The notes under the pieces were generated by a model. The model was not told the origin of the DNA. It worked only from the letters and a program-made list of their open reading frames with translations, and did no database searches. The position numbers were made by a program, and so were the translations under genes. Source: Halocafeteria seosinensis (Eukaryota; Sar; Bigyra; Bicosoecida). From it: a stretch of 64,000 bases of DNA. Of this stretch, positions 31,573 to 46,800 are shown one piece after another. The stretch covers positions 62,001-126,000 of the forward strand of contig LVLI01000079.1 of assembly GCA_001687465.1 (NCBI GenBank). Direction: 5' to 3'. How positions within the stretch are numbered: position 1 is the stretch's first letter; every line of letters begins with the position of its first letter.

Positions 31573-33270
31573 ATGATCCGATTCGATGGAAGAGTGGCTT
31601 TGATCACGGGCGCAGGAGGCGGTCTCGGACGCGCTTACGCCATTTTACTAGCAGAGCGAGGGGCCAAAGTCGTGGTCAATGACCTGGGAGGGACAGTCAC
31701 AGGGGAAGGAGCGAGCGCTAAAGCTGCTGATCAAGTTGTGGAGGAGATTCGCTCCAAAGGAGGTCAGGCTGTGGCCGATTATCATTCAGTGGAAGATGGA
31801 GAAGCTATTGTAAACACCGCCTTGAAAGAGTTCGGACGCATTGATATCCTCATCAATAATGCTGGTATCCTGCGTGATACGTCGTTCCAGAAAATGACGC
31901 AGCACGATTGGTACGTGATTTCCAGATTGATTCCTGGCAGGATATGGTGTATCATCTTCGAATCTTCGATGCGATTGCAGGGACAAAGTGTACACTGTGC
32001 ACCTCTTGGGGACATTTCGAGTGACTAGAGCAGCATGGAATCACATGAGAGATCAGCAGTATGTCGCTAGATTGCGTCGTTCTGCCGAAAAAGCACCATT
32101 GCCCAACAACTGGTATTTCCGCAGATATGGCCGAATTATCATGACGAGTAGCGCCGCCGGTATCTATGGAAATTTTGGCCAAGTAAGTTGTATTGTCAAT
32201 CTCTGCCAGATACTTTTGTTGTCTTTGACTTCCCGTTGTATATTTTTCCCAGGCTAACTATGGCAGTATGAAAATGGCGGTTGTTGGGCTAGCAAATGTG
32301 TTGTCTATCGAGGGACGAAAACGGAACGTGTTCGTAAACACCATTGCACCAGTTGCAGGGTCGCGTCTTACAGCAACGGTTCTTCCCAGCAATATGCTTC
32401 AATCATTGCGTCCTGAATATGTAGCTCCACTGGTGGGGTATCTATGCTCAGAGAGCTGCAATGAAACGGGCTCGTTATTCGAACTGGGTGCGGGTTGGAT
32501 AGGTAAGTTACGATGGGAACGATCTCACGGAAAGTTTTTCAGGGTAACGCAGCCTCAGCAAACTGAACCACGAGACGATGAAGAAGCCGTCGGTGCAGAC
32601 GAGCAACTCCATCAAGATCCTGAAAGAGAGGAAAGTATACGGAAGCAATTTACTCCCGAGCAAGTGCGAGATAATTGGCAAGATATAGTTGACTTTAGCT
32701 CCGAAAGTAGTCATCCTAGTAGCAATCAAGAAGCATTTGCTGTTATTATGGAACATTTAAGGAAGCAGGAAGAAGAACAACAGCAGGAGGCAGGATCAGG
32801 TCCCCAGTCTTCATCATCCAGAAGCTCTAGTACGTGGCCATCTGATGGCATATTTGAACAGATTAGGAACGCAATGAAGTCTGATGGAGGAAAGTTAGTA
32901 AAGGAGGTTAAATCCGTAATTCAGTTTGATGTTTGCAAGGCCGACAACACGAAGAAATGGCTGGTGGACCTGTCTTCCGGCCAGGGTTCGGTCAAAGAGC
33001 TTAGCCTAGCAGACAAGGTCTCGCCGAAGTTGATCATCAGAGTTAACGATGAGGACCTAATCGCAATGTCAAGAGGCTCTTTGAATCCTCAGCAGGTAGG
33101 TGGTGTACAAGTAAAAGAACGATCCCGGTTTACCGATCTACTATGAGCGTCTATTCTATGATCAGGCGTTCATGCGAGGCAAGCTGAAAATGAAAGGAGA
33201 TATGAGCATTGCAATGAAAGTAGGGAATGTACTGAACACCGCACGACAGAGCGCACAAGCGAGACTGTAG
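31573..33270 (+). CDS. Short-chain dehydrogenase fused to SCP2 domain (MFE-2/HSD17B4-like without hydratase)
   Basis: Probably a peroxisomal 3-hydroxyacyl-CoA dehydrogenase-type enzyme with a lipid-binding tail. ATG 31573 gives [23 protein letters not shown], the Rossmann glycine motif; [17 protein letters not shown], and [22 protein letters not shown] (Ser and YxxxK catalytic residues, the Tyr just after an intron) follow. Introns: about 31911-31979, 32180-32252 and 33097-33165. After a Gln/Glu/Ser-rich linker, residues from [20 protein letters not shown] onward form an SCP2 sterol-carrier domain, ending [16 protein letters not shown]. The hydratase-2 (MaoC) domain of animal MFE-2 is absent. 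The protein ends Ala-Arg-Leu, which fits a type 1 peroxisomal targeting signal. The stop is 8 nt from the stop of ProRS. Confidence 0.85.
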
Positions 33271-33278
33271 TTGTTTCT

Positions 33279-35400
<2,122 letters not shown>

Positions 35401-36551
35401 GGTTCCCCCCACGTCTAGTTCAGTGAAAACAAAGAAAGTTAAAGATTCAGATGATCCTTCTTATACTCTAGATAGATATATCTCTGACGTATACACACGC
35501 GTCTCAATACTCGTGGAATAGACGATAGTATGCAGTGGATATCCTATCGTATCTGGGAGTCAGGAGTCTCCATTCCTATACAAGGCAGTCACTATTAGTG
35601 TACTTAGATGAAGGAGAGCCTTATGAGAATGCAAATCAGAGGCGTCGTACAGTTATGCAAGATGCTATGGTTAACTAACGCCAGAGGAAAGGGAGGGCTA
35701 GAACGGAAGGACTCCACAGTACCACTCTTGCGTCTGACAGCTGAGCTTTCCGTGCCTATTTGTCCCCCTTTGGTTTGTGCAAGAGCCATTGGATATGATG
35801 AATTGGATACGTTAGTCTAAGTGACCATTCATTGACTTGTGTAAGTGCATGAATCAATGGCAAAATTGTCCACCCTTGGCCAAGGTAGACTTTCACGTTG
35901 ATGTTCTCCTTTGAATTCGTTTGCCATAGTCCCATTCATGATCCCTAAATACGGTGTTTTATGAGTGAAATTCCATCGACACTCCCATTGCTGTCGCCCC
36001 ATCGTCAAATAAACCCAGCCAAATAGACCAAACAGTATAAGAAAGCTTGCGGAAAAGAGCATTCCTCTCTGGACAAGGAGCTTTGAATCCTTGTTTACGT
36101 GCATTAAAGGGGATTGTGGTACGAATATCATTTTTACATAGGTAGATATACGACGTATGCTCGTATATATGTGGAAGTTGGAAGAAAAGTCACCCAGTGT
36201 AGAGGCATGAGAAGGCATTAACTTCTTCGTGTCAGGAACTCCACGAAGAAAAGCAGCCCAAGCACTGTCGTGTTCTTTTTGCTTACACAGAGGCCATTTC
36301 GAGGGTAAGAGACTATTTCTCTAGTGTCTCTGTATGTCTACGGAGAACATCGATTGCTTAGTGACGAGCGGCTAGTGTCAAAATGGGACAAAAAGGGTGG
36401 AAAATAACACGCGCTCTGAAGTCTTTCTGAGGCATTTTGACCATTTATAGTGATGTTGTCTCTTCTCATGTTGCGCAGACGTGGGGAATTGCAGTCAATA
36501 GACGAGTAAATCGAACGGTGAGAGTCACTGGCGCTATCTGTTCGAAGAGAG
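35401..36551. other. Intergenic region; one possible small membrane-protein ORF
   Basis: Between ProRS and LETM1. The only coding-like signal is a minus ORF at 35829-36218 (129 codons) with a single hydrophobic segment GMLFSASFLILFGLFGWVYL near its middle. A start inside it, at MIFVPQSP, is possible. I recognise no family and cannot tell whether it is expressed. The 36220-36551 part is the upstream region of LETM1. Confidence 0.35.
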
Positions 36552-39302
36552 ATGCTCCGTAATCCGTGTTGTAGGAGGCTTGCTCTCCGAAATTGCTACA
36601 TTACTGGAAATGGGAGGGGAATACAGAAACCATGCAACGTATATGAAGATTTTCAAAGAGTATGGTTTGCTTATGAAAAGAGTATGATTGCCGTTTCCTC
36701 TCTTAGAACCTAGTATTGGATGACTGCTGCAGTTCCGTGCACCTGGCGTGTATCCATATCCCCCTCCTTTCCTTAGAGGCATCCATAGCTCATTGGTCTC
36801 GCTGGACAGCTCTGGTAAAGGATCGACGACCAAGTCTTCTCAAAGCTCTGGAGCAGAAAAAACCAACGCGACTAAGGAACAAAAGGACACTTCCGTTAAA
36901 GACCCCAATGCCAGTAAAACCCACGGGCCCAAAGTGCTACCCCGTATCCTCATGCGTTCCGGCACACGTCCTTCGTTACCCAAGCCAATGGATATAGCAG
37001 CGCGAGCGTATGGACTTTCAAAGAAATTAGCGCTGAAGCTAGTAGCAGCAGTGAGAAAAATTGTGATTGGTACTTGGCATGTGTTGAAAATGGCGACAAC
37101 CGATCCGGCGAAATTCAAGTTGTGGTTGAAGGAAATCTGGGGCCACATCAAAGAAGAAATGCATCATTACAAACTGGGATTCAAACTGTTTTGGTCAGAT
37201 TTAAAGACAGCTGCTGGATTATCAAGGAGAGTGCTAGCCGGCAACCAACTGAGCAGGCGTGAACGGAAGCAGCTGGTTAGAACTACGGGCGATATATTCC
37301 GCTTAGTACCCTTCTCATTTTTCCTGATAGTGCCTTTTATGGAGTTTTTTTTACCAGTGGCAATTAAACTGTTTCCCAATATGCTACCATCGCAATTTCA
37401 AACGTCCTTAAAGAAAGAAGAAGACCAGAAAAAGGTTCTACAGTCGCGGATCGAATTGGCTCGCTTTTTACAGGACACTGTAAGTTTTTCGACAGTCAGA
37501 GAAATCATTTTTAATTGATGCAGAATGTTTGGGCGTTCTTGATACACAGGCAACGGAAATGGGGCAGAAGATCGCCAGCAAGTCAGAAGATGACGAACAA
37601 GTTGCTTCTGCAAAGGATCTGCTCAAGATGATTGAGGACGTGCGGAACGGAAGGCAAGTAGATAACAACAAAATTGTGCAATGCGCGAAGTTGTTTAAGG
37701 ATGAAGTGACTCTAGACAATGTATCCCGGGCTCAATTAGTAGCTTTGGCAAAGTATATGGGACTAAATCCTTATGGAACTGATGCACTGCTCCGTTTTCA
37801 GTTGCGGAACAAGATACGAAGTATAAAAGCAGATGACAAGCACATAATCTGGGAAGGCGTTAGCAATTTGTCGAGAGATGAGCTCAAGGCGGCTTGCGAA
37901 GAACGAGGTATGCGAGCGACGGGACTTTCAGAAGAAGACTACCGGAGACAACTGGAACAGTGGCTGGAACTGAGTGTAAACAAGAACATCCCCGCATCTT
38001 TGCTAATATTGAGTAGAGCATTTACGATTACCCAAGAACCATCTGAAGAGGCCTTGCAGGAGTCCATTTCGTCACTGGAGAAGGATGTGCTCAACGAAGC
38101 AGTCCTAGAGTCCGCCAAAGAAAGCGAAACCGAAGACTCCCGAACTCTTCGCCAAATTAGGCTGGATAGTATTGAACATCAAAACGAACTGATTGAAATG
38201 GAAAGGCAAGCATTCGAGGCCGCTGAAGAAGCGAGACGGCTTGCTAAGGATGCGGAGACTCGCCAGCAAGAACTCGCTGAACTACGGGAACGAATCTTCC
38301 GAGGGGAAGCTACGGAACAGGATTTACGTGAATCGGCTCAAGAAGCTGAAAAGGCTGCGCAGGCGGCTGCAGATGCCCAAGCAGCTGCTCAGAAACAGTA
38401 TCTGTTAGTGAGACATGAGCAAGAAGAAGAGGAGCGACCCTCTTCAAAAGAGAGCGGCCTTGCTGAACTGCTGGAGCAAGGACCGATTCTAGACCCTTCA
38501 AGGGCCGCGGAGCTGGGCAAGGAGCACGGTATGTCATCGAATCTGGACAAACCTCCGATATTGTTTGCTCTGCAATTTTGTTTGTTTCGCTCTGCAGGTC
38601 TTACGTCCGATGCTATCAAAGCTTTAGAGGTGTTAGCGTCTGAATCCTCTGTGCTTCGGGAGCGTGCATTGCTGGCACGCGTCAAGGCTACCCGTCTGCA
38701 AATGGACGCCCGAGATATGTTGGCCAGAGGGCGTATCGGTAAGAAAGCCGCAGCTAGCGTGGAAGAGAGTGAATCTGGACAAGAGGAAGCAACAGATACT
38801 GACGTCCCAACTTCGAGGGTCAAAAAGTCTTTGGACAGGATGTTATCCGTGTTGGAAGAAGACTTAGCAAATGTAGACACATCGATTGGAGATAAACTTC
38901 ACGTATTAGACAAGGACAAAGATGGCGTTCTTACTGCTGAAGAGCTACATGTAGGTACAGGATGCTAGGTGTACCATCTTAGATGTAAATTGAATTGTCG
39001 CTTTGGTGTGCGTGCAGGATGCCATAAAATCAATCCTAAGGAACAACGATACAGACGAAGCCGCTGCTGAGGTGGTAAAGATGCTGGATACCGACAAAGA
39101 TGGCTTTATTACGAAAGATGAGATTGTCAAATTTTCGCAAGCTTTGGAGGCAGCAGAGGCCGAAACTAGGTTGAGAGATAAGGAGGAAGATGAACCTCTC
39201 GCTGCTACTCCTTCGCACTCCAGTGAATCAGATTCCGAGTATTCGGACAAAGAGGGCAAGACAACTAAAATGAAATCCCCAGTTTCCACATCACAGCATT
39301 AA
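36552..39302 (+). CDS. LETM1: LETM1-like mitochondrial inner-membrane protein with C-terminal EF-hands
   Basis: LETM1 supports K+/H+ or Ca2+/H+ exchange and mitochondrial volume. ATG 36552 starts an Arg-rich, acid-poor leader (MLRNPCCRRLALRN) suited to mitochondrial import; an intron at about 36639-36731 follows. The LETM1 core spans about 36980-37960: ALKLVAAVRKIVIGTW, FWSDLKTAAGL, NQLSRRERKQLVRTTGDIFRLVPFSFFLIVPFMEF (membrane helix with conserved Pro), NMLPSQF and LQDT, then the ribosome-binding-like part with VALAKYMGLNPYGT, LRFQLRNKIR and LKAACEERGMRATGLSE. A long coiled coil rich in Ala/Glu/Gln occupies 38100-38500. Two EF-hands, DKDKDGVLTAEE and DTDKDGFITKDE, close the protein and are split by an intron near 38951-39018. 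Confidence 0.93.
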
Positions 39303-39582
39303 CAAAAAGATTGCATAAACTGTCTTTCGATTACATCATAGGTTGAAGTGGTTGGCCCTATTGATAGAGTACAGTGTTAATACACACTTTGGCGTGTGAA
39401 GTCACCTCGTCATGGAGATTAATTGCTAATGATTCATACTTTGATAGTGTTGTACTGTTAGTCACTCATAGTTTGTCAATAGCATCAGAAATGTATGTCA
39501 ACTGTGCATGCAGTACAACACAATTATATTATCTCTGTAAACGTGTATACGTATTCGGGAAGGTCCCAGGGAGCATCAAATC

Positions 39583-42500
39583 ATGCAGGGCACTAACGAG
39601 AGTGAGGATGACGATTGGGGTGATTTCTCCCTGTCCATGAGCGATACAGAGGAAGAGAATGAAGTGAATATAGCTCAAAGTGGTCATGGAATGTCCCCAC
39701 CAGCTACATCTAGCAGTAAGGAAGAGGAGTATGACCAGGAGAATCAGCGTCTTATGTCGCATGACCAAGATGACGAGGCATCGACAGCCATTGCAGAGGA
39801 GCGAAAAAGTTCGTCTTTGATGATTTTCGCAGTCGGGTTGTTCGTGGCGTTGCTGTTTTCGCTGGTACTTGGAGTGCTCTTCGGACACTCCCACGTTAAG
39901 AATTGGGTGAAGCCCTCGCACTCAGGGAATGCTGGACACAAACAGGAAGAGTTGACCCTGGTGGCCTGGTGTCACCCCAAGAAGGCTGAATTTCCAGTTT
40001 TTGCTCTTCGAAGAGCCCCGTCATTGAGTGACTTTGCGTCGGACGAGTTACTGCAAGCCATTGGGTTGGACGGCGCAAGAGGACAGTTTAAAGTTGTGGC
40101 ATACGAAAAGAGCGAGAGTCCCACTCGAAGATATCCCACAAAAATACAGGGAGTTAACAAGTCGGCGGACTGGAGGTTTGATAGGCTTAGTGACGACACA
40201 GGATACACACCGTCACCACACCACCATAGCATTCCGTGGCCAATGCCGATTGCCGTAAATTTCTCGCAGTGGACCACCTCTTTCTGCGAATCGACTTCTT
40301 GCAAGTTGGAGTCTAAGCGATTTTACGCCGACAACTTTTCTGTGAAGATTCCCCGGAAACAATATGAAGACTTGCATCAGACTGAAAGAAACATGGTGAA
40401 GTACATTGGTGGTAATATCTGTGGCGGCATCACCACTCCGAATGTGCAGTTGGTCGACCACAGCCAGCTCAACTTTCGAGAAGAGACGGATAGGCTCCTA
40501 TGTCGTCCAGCATCTGCGGTTCTACAGCTGGAAGCACTGGAGAGAGGAAGCTATGATTCGGCATTTTCTGGACCGTGTCACTTGTCTATCATGAATCCGA
40601 TAGGCAGTGTGGTTATAATGACAGATAAACTACAGGTGGATCCTGCACCAAGCCATATTCGGACTAGAGCAGAGAACGCTGCTGAGTTGGATATCGCCAC
40701 TGCACATAATGCTGTCAGGTCCTATATGAAACTAAAGAACAGCACGACAACTTGGACAGGAGGTAGTATTTGGCAACCGACAGAACCGCGTTGGCAGTGG
40801 CCGTATGAATCCACATTCCGTTTAAACTCTGCTGCACTCGTTGTCCCGGAATTGGGAATGGACGAGGAGTACTCATTAGAATTGTCTCATTCTCATGAAC
40901 AAGCAAGTGGTGATCCTTCCGTAATGCGCATCAATGCGGCCTCCATTTGGGGCCTTACAAGAGCATCATCCTCTATGAGGCAACTGTACCGGAACACTGA
41001 TGCGCTCATCGATTTTCCGGAGATAAGCGTGGTCGACTCACCCAGGTTTCCTTGGAGAGGAGTCAGTGTTGATACCGCACGACACTTTTTACCCGTACCG
41101 AAGCTGAAAGCCTTGATAGATTCTATGGCTATGAGCAAATTCAACACCCTCCACTGGCACTTAGTAGATTCCCAGTCATTCCCGCTGTTAGTTAGGTTGA
41201 CGCTGAATGTGACCGTCAAAGAATATGCCAATTTTTTCAACTGGGCGAGAGGATATATCTCACAACTTTACTCAGGAGAGAAGTGCCCGGCACAAACCTA
41301 CTCGATTCCAGCATCCAGCTTCGTGGATAGCCCACACCCTTTAGAAACAAATTTAACGCTTCAGGGCAACTTTACGGCTCCGTGGAGTCGGTCAAAAGTA
41401 TATAGTGAATCTTCTATCAATTATCTTGTTCGGTATGGCGCACTCCGCGGAATTCGTATCGTCCCAGAAATGGATGTCCCCAGTCACGCTGGAGGCTGGG
41501 GTTGCGCGTTCGCTAGATGGGCTCTTGAAGGCGTCTTGAACAGGGAACAGGAGCGAAACCCAAATGGATTTCCTTCGCTTTCCAACGGCAAATCCATAGA
41601 CGATGTATTACGCCAATTTGATGGAGTTCCATGTCCATATCGTTGCAATGGTCCTACGTTGTCCATAGTGTCCCCTTGCCACGGAACTGTCCGAAGCGAC
41701 GATTCTCTCCTGCATGGCATGAACAAATACGCCCTCGACCCTTCTCTTCGCATAACGTATGATGTTGTTCAGAAAATATTGGGCCGCGTGCAGGACCTAT
41801 TCCCGGACAAATGGATGCATTTGGGTGGGGATGAAGTTGCTCCAGAGTGTTGGGGCGGCGTTGATCATATCCACCAATGGGCACTACGCAAAAGGTTAGT
41901 CAATTATGATTCACTATAGAAGTCTGTTCTTACACCTTAATTATTGGTTTGCAGAGATACGACATCGCTACGATTTTTATGGAATTTTTTCACCAAGAGC
42001 ATCCTTAGCCATATCAGGAAGAATGCTATAGTTTGGCAGGATGCGTATGACGAATTGGGTGAACCTATTCAAAATCCACCCAAAGGTTTAGGGAAAACAG
42101 TTGCAGTCCAAACATGGAAATGTTGGGCCGGAATGGATACCAATGCGGCAATGAAAGCGGCCTCAAATTGGGAATCATCTAGAAGAGGAGTCATTCGCTC
42201 ATCGTGCTGGTACCTTGACTGGGAAACGAGCTGGCATCAAGTGTACAAGGATGATCCGTGGCCCCACTTTTCTGGGAGGATGCTTGAAGCGCCCCTCCTT
42301 GTTAATTCCCCTGCAGTATGGGGCGGAGAGGCAGCTATTTGGACTGAGCATATTGACTCTACTAACGTAGGATGTAAATCATTCCCACGATCAGCTGCTG
42401 TCGGAGAGCGTCTTTGGTCCTCTAGGCTACGGGTGACCACCAACGATACTTTACGTACGTGTGATGATGGCGTTTGCACATCCCGTGTCGAAGTATTGCG

Positions 42501-43860
42501 CGAGAGAGCAACAATGCAAAACAATATTTCTTATACTTTGGGTAGACTGTCGGTTTTCCGAGATCGTATCGATCGTGAGACAGAGTTGCGTCCATCTCGT
42601 ATGGTGCCTGCAAACGATAAGCACCACTCGAAGACATGCACAAAAGCAATATCGCAAGGCGTTCAGTGGGCACTACGGCCGCAGGATGTTCTCAACTATA
42701 CGTCGCTGTCAGAGAAGTTTCATTCACTCCCGTATGAGTATTACAGTCCGTCGTTCTCAGAGGGATTGCGGTCGTTTCACACCGTCATATCGTTCAACGT
42801 CGCAGACGGTGGACAAACCAAATTTCCTGCTCAAGTACTTGAACTGGGTAACGAATGTCAGGTTCCCGAAGGTAAAAGGATTATAAAGCCAAGACTCTGT
42901 GAGATCCTGTTATGGCTTAGACAACGGGAAGCCGATGTGGCAGCGCTCGTAGAGCTGAACAACTGGGACCAGGGCGAGGAAGATGTACCAGAAAAAGTCT
43001 TAGTCACGAAATACATGCAGGAAAATGCAGCGTTCGCCGGCTATGCACATTCCGTTCTTCTTCGTGCCAACGAAGGATACCATATGGGGGTTATGTCCAG
43101 ACAACCGATTCAGGTTTTATTTTACGATACCACCAATTTCGAACGAGGAGCACTGGTAGTAGAAATCGACAATATTGTGTATGTGGTTGCTCACCTCCAT
43201 GCCCACAGTTCCCAAGCCCGTCTAGAAGAATGCCGCGTGCTTGCAAAGGTGGTAACGGATATTTCGGCTTCAGGAAAGCCAATTCTAATGCTTGGGGACA
43301 TGAATACGCTCTCACCGAACGACCAAGCCTGGCATCAGCAAGCAGAAATATTGCCTTGGTTGAGGAAGAAGGCACCACGCCGGTTCTCTAAGAAACATGG
43401 TTACATACTTCAGTCTGGACTTGGCCTTCCCGAGGGCTGGAGTAAAGCCGTCTCCACCGACGATATTCCCGATATCTCTATCAATCATGACTCTGCGGAA
43501 AACGAGTTGAATAACGCTATAGCTAATCGCACCCTACTCGACTATCGCCCAATGCACGTACTTTTGGATTGTGGACTACAAGATCTATGCTCTTTGAAGA
43601 AATGGCCCGAAGAGTCCGCAGAAAGGGATATGGAGAAAAAAGCGCCGTCTCCATGTGACTATACAGAGCCAACGGATTACTCCTTGGTGGAGACAATCGA
43701 TGCAAGTGCTGTACCGCCTTTCCGCTTAGACTATGGCCTGGCGAACAATCCGCTGTTGGCGAAGTTTCCAGGTGCTGCATGCACGGTCGTACAAACGAGG
43801 AAGACAGCCCAACTATCTGATCATTACCCAATTGAATGCCGATGGAGGTACTTTGATTGA
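39583..43860 (+). CDS. Type II membrane GH20 beta-hexosaminidase fused to an endonuclease/exonuclease/phosphatase domain
   Basis: ATG 39583. The first 80 residues are acidic and followed by a single membrane helix (MIFAVGLFVALLFSLVLGVL), so the bulk is lumenal or outside. A GH20-type N-terminal domain precedes the catalytic barrel: FPWRGVSVDTARHFLP, FNTLHWHLVDSQSFP, GIRIVPEMDVPSHAGGWG and HLGGDEVAPECW, with the catalytic Asp-Glu pair. One intron at 41896-41954 interrupts it; VAVQTWKCW, SSCWYLDW and AAVGERLWSS follow. The frame continues without stop into an EEP-like domain: VISFNVADG, ALVELNNW, the GDMN metal-binding motif, and a final LSDHYPI. GH20 removes GlcNAc or GalNAc from glycans; EEP enzymes cut nucleic acids or phosphoesters such as inositol phosphates or sphingomyelin. 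The substrate of the fusion is unknown. Confidence 0.85.
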
Positions 43861-43866
43861 TATGTA

Positions 43867-46800
43867 CTACCCTCTACTGCTCGCCTTCGCTGATATCCAC
43901 ATTTGCTTCAACATTTTCTCAGTGTCACCTTTGCTGTCGCTGTCTCTGCTGCTGAATATAGATCGGTTCGAAGGGCTTGAACTCCTGTCAAGCCTTTTCG
44001 GACTCTCCGTAGCCGGAGATTTTTTGGCAGCATGGTGTTCATGGAATGATTCGCCCATCCAATCAGCACGATAAGGGTATCCATGCTTCGCACTATATTC
44101 TCCTTCCGATACTTTATGCAGTTTACGTTGCTGTGGAGAATGCGCATGTGTCGGACTTGATACTCGCGTACCGCCGGAAATTTCTGCTCCAATATCATCG
44201 ACGGATGTTGTTAACGGGTTAGCGTCGTACACTGAGCGACAGTCGGCATCCCTAATCGCTTGAGATCTCGGACTCAGAGGGTTACGTTCACGGTATCTTT
44301 TCCACCTTTGTTGGCAATGTATCCATGACGCCGTATCATCTGCCACACATGGAAGATGGAAAAACAGTCTTTCGGAGACTACGGTGTCCCTGGATGCGAA
44401 ACTTACCAATGAAATCTACTAGCGACACGAGATCCGTCGGCATTAGATGCACGGGATAGGATAAAAGAGGATTTTCTCCTGCCGGAGTCTCACGTGTTTG
44501 CTGCGGCGGGGGCTTGCGGAAGTATTTGAATCTCTTCGGACTTGCGCCGTCGCTTCCGTTCAACTCCTTTCTGGCAGACTCGAGCTGTTCTCGGGACTTG
44601 TCTTCGGCCTTCAACTGCTTAATTCCATCCTTAAGCCAACCTGGTAGCTCATGAGAACCAACTTTCCCTATTTCCGTCTGCTTGCAAATTTGTTTTTGTG
44701 ACAGTAAACATATGAGCTAGTCCCGGTGGATTACTCACATCATTCTCGCCATAGTCTATAGTTTGTCTTGGCGGATGCAAGTGCATTTCTAACTCCTCCA
44801 CTGTTTTGGTAGCAGAAAGTATCTCTGGATTCATTAACTGGAGGTTCGAATTCCTCGTCCCGGATCTCAGCTGCGATCGAAAAGTACCATGTCTATTCTG
44901 GAGTGTTTGTACACTAGAGTGGTTGAACTTACATGTTTAGCTGCATTTTCACCATTAGTTACACTAGCGCCAGCGCGTAGGATCAATCCGCAATCTGTTT
45001 TGCCCAGTGCTGAATCTTTCATTTGTTTCCAGAAGCGCCCCTTATATTTGTTGTTACTGTGTAAGGGTAAACAGCTTTGTGAGCAACATCTATTTATTGA
45101 TGAGTTACATATACTTGTACCTGAACTGTGGGCGCAACCAGTCAACGGTCTCCGGAAACGCTTCCTCCACACCATTAGCAACAGTTTGTTCGGTGAACAA
45201 GCTTACGAGTTCTCTTTGAACTTTATACTTTGGTCTGCAGAAGTCGACGGGCTTCAGTTTGCCGCAGTCACAGAGGAAGTGTAGTGGCGTCCAGTGGCAA
45301 CTTACTTCTGTACGGGGATGTCCTTCGGATTCAGAGGGTTGATTCCTTCGAACCAAGCAGCAGGATTAATGAGAACAGGTTTGTCAGTTAGACGAGTGGA
45401 GTCCACCAAATACTGCTTGCCCTCTTTAGCAGTTTTTCTCCTCCTTACTACAGCCTTAGCAGCATCTGTGCCGACACTCCATGAATGCAGGCCTGAAAAC
45501 ACACGAAAATGCGATGTAAGCAGTCAGGCTAAGTTTCTCCAGAGATATACCGACGTACCTGTAAGCCAGTGCCGAATGTTTGAAGATTTTGGGACTAAGA
45601 TTGAAAATTTTGCACGTTCTCTGTTTTGTTCGTCTGCCTTAATAAGACCTATAAGTTCGCGGGTCTGGTTTACTCGTTTGCGAACGCGGTAATCCCGGAA
45701 ACAGCTTTGAATTTTGGCTGCCGATTCGTGCCTGTTGAAGAAGTTTCTATGTATCCGGTACGTGATGGCGCAAGGAGATAACAGAGTGGACGTACCTGCT
45801 CTCAAAGAAGGTATAAGGGATAACACGGATTTGATCTCCCTCAGGTTTTGTATGCGTCTCCGCATGAATTTTCTGAAGAGTTTCAAACGTTTCTTGTTGA
45901 AGCCTTAACTCATCGCCCTGGAGCCGTTGGATGTAAAGTGCTCGTCCATTGAAACTTTGCCTTACTTCCAAAATACTACCTTACCATCAACGACGCGATT
46001 ACTGAATCAGCAAGGTCCACAATGGCTGGTTTTTGGTGTGTTATCATGTCCGTATAATTAAACTGCATCGGTCGTACTATCCACCTGATAACTCTAGAGT
46101 ATAGCCGGTACCGGGAAGTTGTTACGTACCTGATATTCGATACTCCTACCGGTGTTAATGTTCACAATTTCTAAGCGGAAGTGAGATAGCCAGCGTAGAT
46201 CTCCCGAAACTTTTGCAATATCATAGGAAGTTCTCAAAGGAGGCGTCGTTTCCATGTAGTTCTTGACTTTGTCATGTTCATAGAGCTGACGTCTATAACG
46301 GAATTTCAAGCAGAAGCGAACCAGTTGTTTATCTACTTCTCTGTAACAAAAAGTGGCTAATATCACAGCGCTTAACAAGGCAATGCACGCGTTCAAGTGT
46401 GAATTACCTTTCAACAACAGCTAACGGGATCCAATCTGTATATCTCGCGAAACTCAGCAGAGGCGACCGGGGCCGTGTTAGCTGCGTGTTTCCTGCCTTT
46501 GTCTTATCGATAAACTGTTTACACTGCCTGGACTCAAATATTCTGGCCGAATCAAGAATTTTTTTGTCACTTGTCAACGACAGCAGTTCAGTAAGAGAGC
46601 ACACCCGGCTCTCAGTGTCTCGTGAATTGATACAATGTCTTTCTAAGATGAACCAATTTGGGTCAACAAGTGTGTGATATGGGGTCTCGGTGTTAGAACT
46701 AGTTCCGCTTTGCAACGCATAACTTAAATGTTGATCCCATGAAGATAACGTTTCCTCACAAAAATCTTTGAAAGCTTCTTTCATGCGATTAGCTAAGCTA

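Noticed and set aside
35604-36218. Possible extra gene between ProRS and LETM1
   Set aside because: Only one hydrophobic segment and no family; it is recorded as an uncertain ORF within the intergenic feature rather than called as a gene.
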